This document shows, in pieces, positions 12,799-24,980 of a stretch of DNA of 64,000 nt; positions within the stretch are counted from its first letter, which is position 1; every line of letters begins with the position of its first letter. The notes under the pieces were generated by a model. The model had not been told where the DNA came from and searched no databases. It saw only the letters and a program-made list of their open reading frames with translations. The position numbers were made by a program, and so were the translations under genes. This DNA is from Paramecium sonneborni (lineage: Eukaryota > Ciliophora > Oligohymenophorea > Peniculida > Parameciidae): assembly GCA_905182985.1 (NCBI GenBank), contig CAJJDN010000175.1:1-64000 (forward strand). The letters are read 5' to 3'.

Positions 12799-15700
12799 AT
12801 GTAAAATAATTGGAACTTTGGTAAAATTATGATTGAGGGTGTGACTTATTAAAGATTAGGAAGACTTGGTGAAGGGACAGAAGGTACAGTTTATAAAGGA
12901 GAAAATATTTAAACCAAGGAGATTGTGGCTATTAAAGAATATAAAACAATCAATAGTCATGAATTAGAAGCAATTAAAAAAATTCGATAAAGTAATTTTA
13001 GCCATATTGTTGGAATTAAAGGGTTTTAAAATTATTAAAATAAATGTCCAATAATTGTAATGGAATTTGCAGATGGTGAATTCTACAAATATATGTAAAC
13101 AAATGATTACTCTAAATTGGATTATTAATAAAAAATTAAATATTTTCTTTAAGTAATTATATAGATATGATTTTATAAGATGGTGTAAGGAGTTAGCTAA
13201 CTTCATTAATTGGAATTATTTCACAGAGATTTAAAACCTGAAAACTTTGTATATATTAATTTACCTAATAAATAAAAAATCATTAAATTAATTGACTTTG
13301 GTTTAGTCAAAGAAAATGCAAATAAGTTAGCAAAAACTTGTTGTGTTGGAACACCTTATTATATTGCTCCAGAAGTGTTATAAACTAATTTTAATTAACG
13401 TGCATTTTATGATAAATCAGTAGATATATGGTCTTTGGGAATCATTTGGTATGAAATGTTAGTAGGAAAGACATTCTTTAATGGTAATTTACAATTTATA
13501 ATATAGGTACATAAACATCAGAAATTTTACATTAAATCTAAAATAAGTCACAATTAGAAATTGATAAATAAATTCAATTAAACCCAATCATATAACAAAA
13601 AGAAAAAGATTTAATAAAGGAGATGCTGAAAAAAAATTCAATATAAAGATCGAAATTAGATAAAATTATATAATCTTATAATCAATAGTAAAATTAAGAT
13701 GAATAAAAAATTAACAATTTAAAAGTACAAGCTTAATTCAATAATCCTACTTAATAACATGTTTTAAATGATAGAGAGTTACTTAATCAACAGATAAAAT
13801 TAGACTCTGAAGAAAATGAGAGATTAACAAAAGAGAAGGAAGAATTGAATAAAAAACTTTAAAGGATTTAAGAAGAAACTAAAAGGACAATGATGGAGGA
13901 GTATGAACAAAAATTATGTGATTTTGAATTGAAGAAGGAAGAAGAAATGTAATTTATAAAAAAATAAATTGAAAAACAAAAAGATCAAGAACTCTCTGAA
14001 AAATTAGAATAGGTAAAAATTATACAGAAAAATTAATTTGAAATTTAAATTAAAGAAAAGGAAGAACAACTAAAAAATTAACAAGAAAATGCTTTAAAAT
14101 AATAATAAGATAAAGAGTTATTAGCTTAAATGAAATTGTAATAAGAAATAGAATTTCAAAATGAAATGGATTAATTTAAAAAAAGTAAAGAAGAAGAGTA
14201 AAAATATTAACTACAACAGTATATAGACGAAGCAAATTAAAAAAAAGAACAAGAAATTATATAAATATTATAAGAATAGGAAAAACAAATTAAATAATAG
14301 ATTGAGTTAGATGTTGAGACAAAATATATGCTTGAATATTCAAAAATAATAACTGAATTAGAAAATAAATAGAATTAAGAAAATTAATAATAATTATAAG
14401 ATAAAAAATAATTATTATCAATTCTATTATAATCTCATCAAAATACAATTAAAATGTTTATCTATAACCTAGAATAACAACTATAAACCATCAAAAATAT
14501 TGATTTATCAGCTGATAAAAAAGATAAGTTGATACAAAATATAAACAGTTAATTGTAAAGCAATATGATAAAATTATAAAAAAATGAACAGAAATAGTTA
14601 TGTATATAATAAGTTTCTAAATAAGAGTAACTTAGAGGTTTAGATAATCAACTAACTTTGGAACTTCAATAAGATCTATAAGATTAAAATAATATAAATC
14701 AAATTGTATTTGAATAATAGATGATTCTCTAAAAGCAAGTAGGTGATAAATAAAAGTTAGATTAATAAAAAAAAGAAGAATAGAAACTATAAGTACAAGA
14801 GCAATAATTAAATATTGAAAAAAAAAATTTTTTTAATAACTTTTAAAAATTAAAATAGTAATCTGATTCATATTCTGGTAATATTAAAAAAATTTAGGAA
14901 AGAATGAATTTTTATGAAAGAATTTCATATTCAATTAAAGATCAAGAAAAATTTCAATAAGTTGTCGGGCACTATTCGAAATTGATTCAAGAATTATTAG
15001 TTTTGGAATAATAGGAGAAAACTTTAAATTTTATTGAAAAATCACAAAAGCTCATTAACTATTAATCTGTTAAAATCAAGCTTGAAGAACTTTTATTATC
15101 TTAAAATAGAATCAAAATTTTTATTGATGAAACAAATCAATATCTTGAAAAAATTGACAGCAAATTTTTAGAAGAAAAACAAAGATAAATTGATGATTTA
15201 GCCTAATATTTATTAGATTAATAGGATAAATTTATATATCTATCCTAAAATAAAAAATATCATGAAAAAATAAACTTAATAAATAATCAAATAAGAAATT
15301 ACTTTGAATAATTAAAAGGTTTAAGTTCATTATTAAATTAAGAACTATTTGATAATTATTAGAATTTCAAAAATACTACTGAATATCTTAGTTAATAATT
15401 ATAAGTACTATAAAGATAGCATAATTTAATTCTTGAATAAGTACATAATGATTAATAAATTGAATAAAGAAATGCTGAAAGAATAAAAAAAATAAAAGCT
15501 ATTGAAGGCTAATTAAATGAATTTATAGATAAAATGAATCATCTTAAAGTTTAAGTTTGTGAATTCAGTAAGAATTAATTTTGTAATAATGAAACAAGAA
15601 CTTTAATAATGGATAAGTAACTTAAAATAGATTAAAATGCCTATTTAATTTAACAATAATATTAGGATTTCTAAAGATTTAATGAATTAACTTCCTGTGA

Positions 15701-16886
15701 AGCTATAAATGTTCAAATAATATATTTAGAATAATTTTAAGAAAAATTAAAATAATAATTATTAAATGAATAAGAGAAAGTAAATTAATTGCATTTAGTA
15801 ATTTAAAAAATTAGTAATGAAAACAAAAGCGACTAAGAAAAAGAATATTTTTAATTAAAAAACTAATTATAATAAATATATCTTTAATTTTCAAAAGCAT
15901 TTTTGTCAGTCAAAATTGATTAAGATAAAATAGCTTATTTAGAATAAATAAATGAGAAAAGAGAATTTATAAAAAAATAACTAGAATTAGAAATATAGGC
16001 AATTGATAATTACTAAGAAATTTATAAAGATAATCAAAAGCTAAATGAAGAACTAATTACAATTATGAAAGGGAAGTAATAGGAATTTTTCAATAATATT
16101 CCAGTATAACTCTATAAATTATAAGATCTTAATTAAAAAAAAAATTAAAAATTAATTGAAGTACAATAAATCGTGCATAATAAATTACATGAATTAAAAT
16201 TTATGCCTTTAGACAATTCTCTTTTTACTACTTATAAGTACTTATATTAATAAGACTAACTCATTTAATAAAAAATAACTGAAATATGTCAAATGGAATA
16301 AAATTAACAATAAAATCCACAACCTTTTAGTGAATTAAAATAGGTAATACAAACTGTAACTTATCAATTAAATGAATTAATATAGAAAATACCTTAAATT
16401 GATAAAGTTTAATAGTTCAATAATATCTATAAAAATAGCTTAGAATCTTGTGAAAAATTATACACTTAAATTAATTATATAAAAATGTATCATTTAACAA
16501 GATATTATGAACGAATTAATGAAAATGCAAATAAATAAAAGAATAATTTAAAGGAAAATAGTTAAAATTTAGCCTTTTAATAAAAATTAAATGAAGAAAT
16601 TGAAGAAAATACTTAAAAGGAGATAGAAGCATAAAATTTATTCAAGATATACGAAAATATTATACTACATTAGTTCGATAAAAAAATGATTGAAGAATTG
16701 CAAAAAGATTATGAGTAGATTTCAAAGTAAAATAAAGAATTAGAAGCTTTAATTTAATCAAAAAATTTAGTAAAACTGAGGAGTTCAATTAAAAGCTAGA
16801 ATAATATAAATGACATAAAATAATATTATAAAATAGCTGAATTAGCATAAATATTAGAACTGAATATAATAAGGAAAATAAATTGA
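12799..16886 (+). CDS. protein kinase with giant coiled-coil tail
   Basis: A 1,345-residue Ser/Thr-type kinase. ATG 12799 precedes the domain by about 20 residues. Two introns, 13153-13179 (27 nt, GT...AAG) and 13484-13506 (23 nt, GTA...TAG), restore one frame to TGA 16884-16886. The kinase motifs are complete: glycine loop LGEGTEGTV (23-31), VAIK with Lys46, HRDLKPEN (133-140), DFG (157-159), APE (181-183), and DIWSLGIIWYEML after them. The domain ends near residue 270. The remaining ~1,070 residues are almost unbroken Lys/Glu/Gln coiled coil with no membrane segment, so a scaffold- or cytoskeleton-bound kinase is the best guess. Family (CAMK/ULK/NEK-like) is not settled. Gln is written mostly TAA/TAG in the tail, which hides the gene under the standard code. 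Confidence 0.9.
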
Positions 16887-17967
16887 GTATTTTTATTAAA
16901 AAAATTATATGTTATTATTTAATAAGTTCACCTCATTAGATGAAGCATAAATTGGAATTTAGAAAAATTCTTTTTAACATTTCCTGTTCAAAATTAATTC
17001 ATTGTTTATTTATTAAATTTTTTATTGTTTATTTTAAGAGTTATTTAATGTAAATATTATTTTTGATACTTTTTCTATTTATTCGACATACATTAGTATA
17101 AATAATTGGTTCAAAACTAAATTTTAACCTCACTTTTTTTCTAATTGAAGTTTTTTGTAAATAATATATAGTATTTGAATAGTTTTAATTAATTTCTATA
17201 TTCTTCGTTAAAATGACTTCAATCTTTGAATAATCAAAAAATAAAAGCGAAAATTAAATTTTTTTTTTATCTAATTGTGGCTTATCGTTAATCCTAAACT
17301 GTATTTAAATATGTTGACATGTTATTTAATTGAACTATGTGTTTTTTGCATTATTTCTTCTATATGAAAATATTCTTATAGTTTTTATAAAAAAGTCAGA
17401 GAAAATAAATACGTCTAAACATAATGAATTACATTTTATAAATTAAATTATATTTTTTATTCCCTCCTTAATATACAATTCTTCAATTATCATAATCAAT
17501 TTCAAAAGGGAGAGAATATATTTTAGAAAAAAGGAGGGATTTAAAATATTTCGAAATTAAAGTCAATTTTATTCCTACATTTGATTTTTAAGAATAGAGA
17601 TTCAAAAATTTAAATATTTCCTCCTGATATAGAGATTCTTTGAATTTTTTATTACTAAATTGATTAGAAATATATAAAATTTGAGTTCTGACTTTTTCAA
17701 TCATTAGAGTTCCGCAACATCAAACTTTTCATGACTATATCTTCTAAAAATTAGAGTTATACTGAGGAAAGTTTTAAGTCAATAATTTTATAACCTTATA
17801 TTTGAACACATTTTTAATATCACCAGTTTTTACAACATCGAAGACTCAAAATCATGTAAAGCTATAAGATATGGTTGAACTAAAGAAAATTCAAGAATCT
17901 ATTTAATAACTTTTCATTACTAAATATAATTAAGTGTTATATATAAATATTTTTTGTAATCTTAATA
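16887..17967. other. AT-rich spacer
   Basis: No convincing frame found. Near 17690-17770 there are imprecise repeats of the theme attagagtt. Nothing else supported. Confidence 0.4.
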
Positions 17968-20070
17968 TTAATAATTATAAAAACTAATCATTTTCATGTA
18001 ATCAATAAATTATTAATTACAATTATTAACGTATATGAATAGAATTTTATATAAATATTAAACTTTTTAAATTTGCATTAGAATTGATTTTAATCATTTA
18101 TAAAATCGATTTGATTCTTTGAAATTTGGATAAATTTTTAGGTGAGTCCTTAGATTTAGTTTATTTCGGTTAAAACATAACTGTTTTGTCAATTAATAAA
18201 ATTTGAAACTTTTGATTTCTAAAGCCTGAATTTCTATTTAAAATCAAAAAGAAAATTTAAGAAATTAGATAAATTAGGGATCTTTAAATAAATGTTTGTA
18301 ACGGAGAAGCATCAAATATATTAAATTTATTTCATAATGTTTTTGGAATCTTATCTTTTTGATTCTAAAGTAACCTCATCAGTGATTAAATCAAAGATAT
18401 CAAAACTAAATTTTAGATAATTTTATCAAAAACATAAGGTAAAAAGGATAAACTTAAAAGATAAATTAAAATATTAGATATCATTGGTAACTTCAGAAAT
18501 AATTGATTAATTATATTTTTTTTGTTTAGAATATTTTTTTAAAGAACTAATAAACTATAAATAATGAAAAGAATTAATTAATTAGATTTAAATTGAATTA
18601 GATTTTTAAATCTATTAGTTACTAAACATGAAATTGAGAAAATTTTTTTAAATATTTTGAATCAATTGGATGGAGATATTTATTTTTGAAAGAAAAATAA
18701 GACTATGGCAATTTATATTAATTGTCATTTAAAGAAAATAGTATTTATTTAAAAACGTTATTGGATTGGTTTGATTAGATTAATTGAAAACCTGATGAGT
18801 ATATTACTTTATAAGTATTCAAAGATTTTAAGGAAAGGAAAGCGAAACAGAAAATTTAATCTCTCTATAATACATATTAGAAGAAAAAGAGGTACTTCTT
18901 AAATTTAAAATTAATAAATCTTATTATATGATGATACATTATCTGTTTTTTTTTATTAGCAAATAGAGTCTAATTTAGAGAAAAAAATGCTAAAAAGATT
19001 TATTAATTTTAAATTCATNTTAATAATTATAAAAACTAATCATTTTCATGTAATCAATAAATTATTAATTACAATTATTAACGTATATGAATAGAATTTT
19101 ATATAAATATTAAACTTTTTAAATTTGCATTAGAATTGATTTTAATCATTTATAAAATCGATTTGATTCTTTGAAATTTGGATAAATTTTTAGGTGAGTC
19201 CTTAGATTTAGTTTATTTCGGTTAAAACATAACTGTTTTGTCAATTAATAAAATTTGAAACTTTTGATTTCTAAAGCCTGAATTTCTATTTAAAATCAAA
19301 AAGAAAATTTAAGAAATTAGATAAATTAGGGATCTTTAAATAAATGTTTGTAACGGAGAAGCATCAAATATATTAAATTTATTTCATAATGTTTTTGGAA
19401 TCTTATCTTTTTGATTCTAAAGTAACCTCATCAGTGATTAAATCAAAGATATCAAAACTAAATTTTAGATAATTTTATCAAAAACATAAGGTAAAAAGGA
19501 TAAACTTAAAAGATAAATTAAAATATTAGATATCATTGGTAACTTCAGAAATAATTGATTAATTATATTTTTTTTGTTTAGAATATTTTTTTAAAGAACT
19601 AATAAACTATAAATAATGAAAAGAATTAATTAATTAGATTTAAATTGAATTAGATTTTTAAATCTATTAGTTACTAAACATGAAATTGAGAAAATTTTTT
19701 TAAATATTTTGAATCAATTGGATGGAGATATTTATTTTTGAAAGAAAAATAAGACTATGGCAATTTATATTAATTGTCATTTAAAGAAAATAGTATTTAT
19801 TTAAAAACGTTATTGGATTGGTTTGATTAGATTAATTGAAAACCTGATGAGTATATTACTTTATAAGTATTCAAAGATTTTAAGGAAAGGAAAGCGAAAC
19901 AGAAAATTTAATCTCTCTATAATACATATTAGAAGAAAAAGAGGTACTTCTTAAATTTAAAATTAATAAATCTTATTATATGATGATACATTATCTGTTT
20001 TTTTTTATTAGCAAATAGAGTCTAATTTAGAGAAAAAAATGCTAAAAAGATTTATTAATTTTAAATTCAT
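17968..20070. repeat. 1,051-bp direct repeat meeting at a single N (19019)
   Basis: 17968-19018 and 19020-20070 read as identical and abut the lone N at 19019. Probably an unmerged contig overlap. Confidence 0.9.
18650..18935 (+). pseudogene. gene fragment with in-frame TGA
   Basis: One frame reads YLFLKEKQDYGNLYQL and SIYLKTLLDWFDQIN, meets a TGA at 18785-18787, and continues KPDEYITLQVFKDFKERKAK. Composition on both sides of the TGA looks like protein. No family recognised. The same sequence recurs at 19702-19987 in the second copy of the scaffold repeat. Confidence 0.35.
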
Positions 20071-20401
20071 TAATAAAAAAACTTTGAAATTAATGATTGA
20101 TACAAAAGAGTTGAAAATTAAAAAAAGTGTTAAGTTTGAATAGTTTTTAATAATAATACCAAGTCATAATTTCTTTACTGAATAAAATTATTATTTTATA
20201 AAATAAAGATTTATTTCAGTATATATTTATTAAATTATTTGTATGTTTCAATATAAGTTTAAAATTCTCTTTTTAGTATTGGTAGAACTAAAATAATAAT
20301 TTAAATTGGCTAAAAATTTGAAATATATTTAATAAAATATTTTATAAAGATATAAAATCTTAAAAATAAGAAAAAATTTGTAAGTTATTTTATTGAATAA
20401 A
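20071..20401. other. AT-rich spacer
   Basis: Sequence between the scaffold repeat and the end of the minus-strand redox gene. No gene seen. Confidence 0.5.
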
Positions 20402-22382
20402 TCAAATGAAATGGATATGTTGGTTTTAAACTCCCATTTCTTTAAGTATAATTGGGACTGATTCTTACATTTGAGGAGGTCCACAAATCATGAATCTCTA
20501 ATAATCCAAGATTTTGCCCAAAAATTTATAGAATGTTGTTTTACTAAATCTTTCATTAATAGTTTCAATTCCTTCTATTTTATCTTTAATCTTAATAATT
20601 AATTTCAAGAATTCTTTCCCTAAGTATTTTTATAATTATATAATAGGAAATAGAATGTCTGAACCTATTAAATCTGATTTATTAGCTGCTGCCAAAAATA
20701 AAGTAATATGAATATGAGTATTGTATTAGCAATCAAATGGATTTAAACTATCAGCTGTTTACTTGCCAAACTTATTTAATGCAATTTAATAAATAATAGT
20801 TTTAAGAGTGAAATCAAATAAATCTAAAAATGGAAATATTCCAGTTCCACCACAAATAATAACAATTTTTCCTCTATTAGGTATTCCATGTGGAGGTCCA
20901 TATGGTCCTTTTATATGATAAATTTCATCCTTATGATTGTGAATATATTATGAAAAACCATTTTTAGTTTCATAACACTTAATTATAAAAGGTAATTCTT
21001 TCAAATATTTTGGTTATTATGGAATTTTAGCTAACTATTTTGTTGTTACAATATAGTCTATATATTATACAAGTTCTTTTCTATAAATAACATTTTCAGG
21101 AGCCATTGAAGATATACATGTGTATTATCTGATTGGAGTTTTTATGGATTTAAGAGATTATAACTAAAAATATTTACCAAAAGAATGAATAGTAGTAAAT
21201 TGTGATAATATTTTGAATTGAACATTACTAAATCCAAAATAACTAGTTTTATCATTTATTTTAATTATTGTATTTAATGTCCATTAAGTACTGTTTATAT
21301 TATTTTCATCGATTGGAATAGTAAATGAAATATTATTTAATGATCCAATAATATGATTTTTCAATAATATAATAGCATGTTTTGAATGAGAGTATTATTA
21401 GGCTGTTCCATCTTCTAAACCACAACCTCCATATACAAATCTAGATACTTCTCGACCTTTTACTCTTTCCCAAATATATTATCCTCCTGGATGTTAAAAA
21501 CCTGTTAAATCAATTATTTCATTATTGAAAATTAACCAAAGCTTATTCTAAAATTCATTGTAAAATTAAGATTACTCTAAATAATCAAAAATATAATATA
21601 CCATTTTACTCAATATATTAAACCAACAATGAATCTTCAAGTATTCCTGAATGTTCTCTCTACTTTTCATCTTTTTTGATCAATATTTAGTATATTAATC
21701 CATTTTAATATAATATTTCAAAAATTATTCTCCATAAAAAAATAAATCCATATACACACCAAAAAGATATGATATCACCTTTTCCATTGTCTCTTTAATT
21801 TTAATATGTCATATAATAACCAAAACCTAATTAAATTTTCCCAGTAAGATATATAATGTATCCCAAAAATATATGAAAAACAGATTTTATTTTTAGATGA
21901 GTTTATGTGCTTACAGATTGAATACCAAATTTAATTGTGATTCCACTTATTGTTTATAAAAGTATAAGTCCCAAAAATATGTATCCAATTATAGAATGAA
22001 CTCCCTATAAATTTTTATTACCCTAAATATTAGGAGTATTTCCAGAAAAAATTATAAATAATTCAGCTATTATTGATGGTAAAACAACAATACCCATTAT
22101 GATTGCATGAATGTCAATTTTATTTCTTAATAATATTCCATACCTATTGACAATTATACCTAAATCTACTAAAATACCCCATGCTATAAAGTTAGCATAT
22201 TGATGAAAGTAAAACAGCACATATTTTTCATTGTTTTAATCTTCCTAATAATTCACATTATAAGGTTCTTATTCATTTATGATTTTATTAGATAGAAATA
22301 CATTTTCAGAGAATTCGCCTTTAATGTTTTGACTTAAACACTAATTTATTTCTATTGATAAAAGCATCAATCTTGTTAACAT
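20402..22382 (-). CDS. cytochrome b561 / cytochrome b5 / flavin-NAD reductase fusion
   Basis: A 651-residue membrane redox protein; one 25-nt intron (plus strand 21577-21601, GTA...TAG on the coding strand) gives an exact frame from ATG 22382-22380 to TGA 20404-20402. Residues about 55-200 form hydrophobic helices with cytochrome b561-type His residues (FHQYANF, DIHAIIM, GVHSIIGY, SVFHIFLGY). Residues about 270-345 contain the cytochrome b5 haem-ligand motif HPGG (289-292), with YSHSKHA as the likely second-His region. The rest is a cytochrome-b5-reductase module: RQYTCISS fits FAD binding, GPYGPP is the reductase loop, CGGTGIFPFL and CGPP (625-628) fit nucleotide binding. Electrons would pass from NAD(P)H through FAD and b5 haem to the membrane b561 haems and on to ferric iron, ascorbyl radical or oxygen. 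The acceptor and membrane are not known. Confidence 0.9.
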
Positions 22383-24912
22383 TGTATTTAATATATATAT
22401 TAGATATTTTTTCGCATTTATTTTGGTTTCAAACAAAAATATATCTAAAAATTATGTCATCAAATCAGAATTGCAGATTTTACGAATTCATTATAAAATT
22501 ACGTAATCAATGTTTTATATAATACTTGATAATTCAATAATAAAAATAATAACCCATAAATATTTTAATTGTTAATATAAAAAAAGGCTTTGTTAAATTC
22601 ATTATTCTTCTATCATTTTTTCTAAATAATTTATGAATTACTAACAAACTAATTAGTATTTCTCTTAAAATCAAAAAGAGTTTCATTAAATTTATTTATA
22701 ATAATAATATAAAACTTTATTGCATAATAATGTAAATAAATAAATTCATTAAATATAAACAAATTATTCAATTCATCATTTTCCTTCATAACTTGTGAAA
22801 ATCAATTAAGCTTTTATAGATGTGATGTTTTCATAATATAATTTCAAACATGTAGATCTAATAAATGAATTCTCAAAATGTATCCTGTTTCTTTTCTTAT
22901 AATAATTAATCAAATTTTAAATTATAATACTTAACTAGATATCAAATTAAGTTATATAAATACTTTTTTTTTTTTTCCATTACATATTTTGTATTACCAA
23001 TAGATTAGAATTAAAAGCCATCCTAAATTATAAACTTTTCATTACATTTTCCAATTAATTGTTGTTTTAAGTGAAAAGAATTAATCTATTATGAAATTGA
23101 AAAATTACTTTAAAATAAACTCATTTTAAAAATAATATTGTGATAATGTTCTTTTCATAATTTGAATGAAATCAATTTGATTTCAATCTAATCTAATTGG
23201 AAGTTTAATCTCCTTAGTTTCTTATTTGATTCAATTTAATATATGTACCTATCATTATGATACATATTAGAATCAAAATGCTGAATTATAAAGTTGATGT
23301 TGAATATACCTCAATCACTTAAAATATATCCAGAATTTCCAATCCTTTATATTTTTTCTGATAGTACGAAATCAAGTTTTCAGCAATCTTGAAGCTGATA
23401 CTGTTGATTAATGATTTTATTTTACATAATTGTTTTAAATATAATTGATAAGATAGTAAGTTATTTAATATGTTTTATTTTCTCACAAAAAATATATTAT
23501 TAAATATTTTAAGAAATAATTAATTTGCTAACAAAATTTTTAAATTATATTCGCATTAGATACATTATATTTTTTTTTAAAGCTTTTTCATTAAATTTGG
23601 CTTAAATGATATAAATATGATCTAAACAAACCTACAGACATATTTAATCTTCTGATGATTTTTTTGAATATTTCTTCTATTGCTGATTAATATATTTTAA
23701 TAAATTTTGATTTATTTTAGAGAAAAAGAAAGATATTGATTTCTTTTGAAACAATCATTAAAAATTAAATGGAATATTATAAATGAAATATAATATAAAT
23801 AAATAAATTAAAATATTGTGTATGGCATTAAGAAAGTTTAACTTAGAATTCTGCTACAGCAATAGAAATTTTACTTTAGATATAAAATCNNNNNNNNNNN
23901 NNNNNNNNNNNNNNNNNNNNNNNNNNNNNNNNNNNNNNNNNNNNNNNNNNNNNNNNNNNNNNNNNNNNNNNNNNNNNNNNNNNNNNNNNNNNNNNNNNNN
24001 NNNNNNNNNNNNNNNNNNNNNNNNNNNNNNNNNNNNNNNNNNNNNNNNNNNNNCTTTTTTTTTTTTTCCATTACATATTTTGTATTACCAATAGATTAGA
24101 ATTAAAAGCCATCCTAAATTATAAACTTTTCATTACATTTTCCAATTAATTGTTGTTTTAAGTGAAAAGAATTAATCTATTATGAAATTGAAAAATTACT
24201 TTAAAATAAACTCATTTTAAAAATAATATTGTGATAATGTTCTTTTCATAATTTGAATGAAATCAATTTGATTTCAATCTAATCTAATTGGAAGTTTAAT
24301 CTCCTTAGTTTCTTATTTGATTCAATTTAATATATGTACCTATCATTATGATACATATTAGAATCAAAATGCTGAATTATAAAGTTGATGTTGAATATAC
24401 CTCAATCACTTAAAATATATCCAGAATTTCCAATCCTTTATATTTTTTCTGATAGTACGAAATCAAGTTTTCAGCAATCTTGAAGCTGATACTGTTGATT
24501 AATGATTTTATTTTACATAATTGTTTTAAATATAATTGATAAGATAGTAAGTTATTTAATATGTTTTATTTTCTCACAAAAAATATATTATTAAATATTT
24601 TAAGAAATAATTAATTTGCTAACAAAATTTTTAAATTATATTCGCATTAGATACATTATATTTTTTTTTAAAGCTTTTTCATTAAATTTGGCTTAAATGA
24701 TATAAATATGATCTAAACAAACCTACAGACATATTTAATCTTCTGATGATTTTTTTGAATATTTCTTCTATTGCTGATTAATATATTTTAATAAATTTTG
24801 ATTTATTTTAGAGAAAAAGAAAGATATTGATTTCTTTTGAAACAATCATTAAAAATTAAATGGAATATTATAAATGAAATATAATATAAATAAATAAATT
24901 AAAATATTGTGT
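22383..24912. other. gene-free stretch containing a scaffold gap
   Basis: No supported gene. Most of it is a direct repeat around an N-run, so the true intergenic distance between the redox gene and the surface-protein gene is probably about 1.4 kb rather than 2.5 kb. The left copy includes a false start of the next gene (ATG near 23822) that runs into Ns. Confidence 0.6.
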
Positions 24913-24980
24913 ATGGCATTAAGAAAGTTTAACTTAGAATTCTGCTACAGCAATAGAAATTTTACTTTAGATATAAAATC
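22963..24980. repeat. 927-bp direct repeat around an N-run
   Basis: 22963-23889 and 24054-24980 read as identical, down to a 13-T run near the start of each. The copies flank the Ns at 23890-24053. An overlap mis-sized as a positive gap is the simplest explanation. Confidence 0.9.
23890..24053. other. assembly gap (164 N)
   Basis: Run of unknown bases. Because both flanks carry the same 927 bp, the real gap is probably zero or negative. Confidence 0.95.

Noticed and set aside
23816..24094. Frame crossing the N-run
   Set aside because: It consists mostly of unknown residues and joins a duplicated gene start to a poly-T tract.
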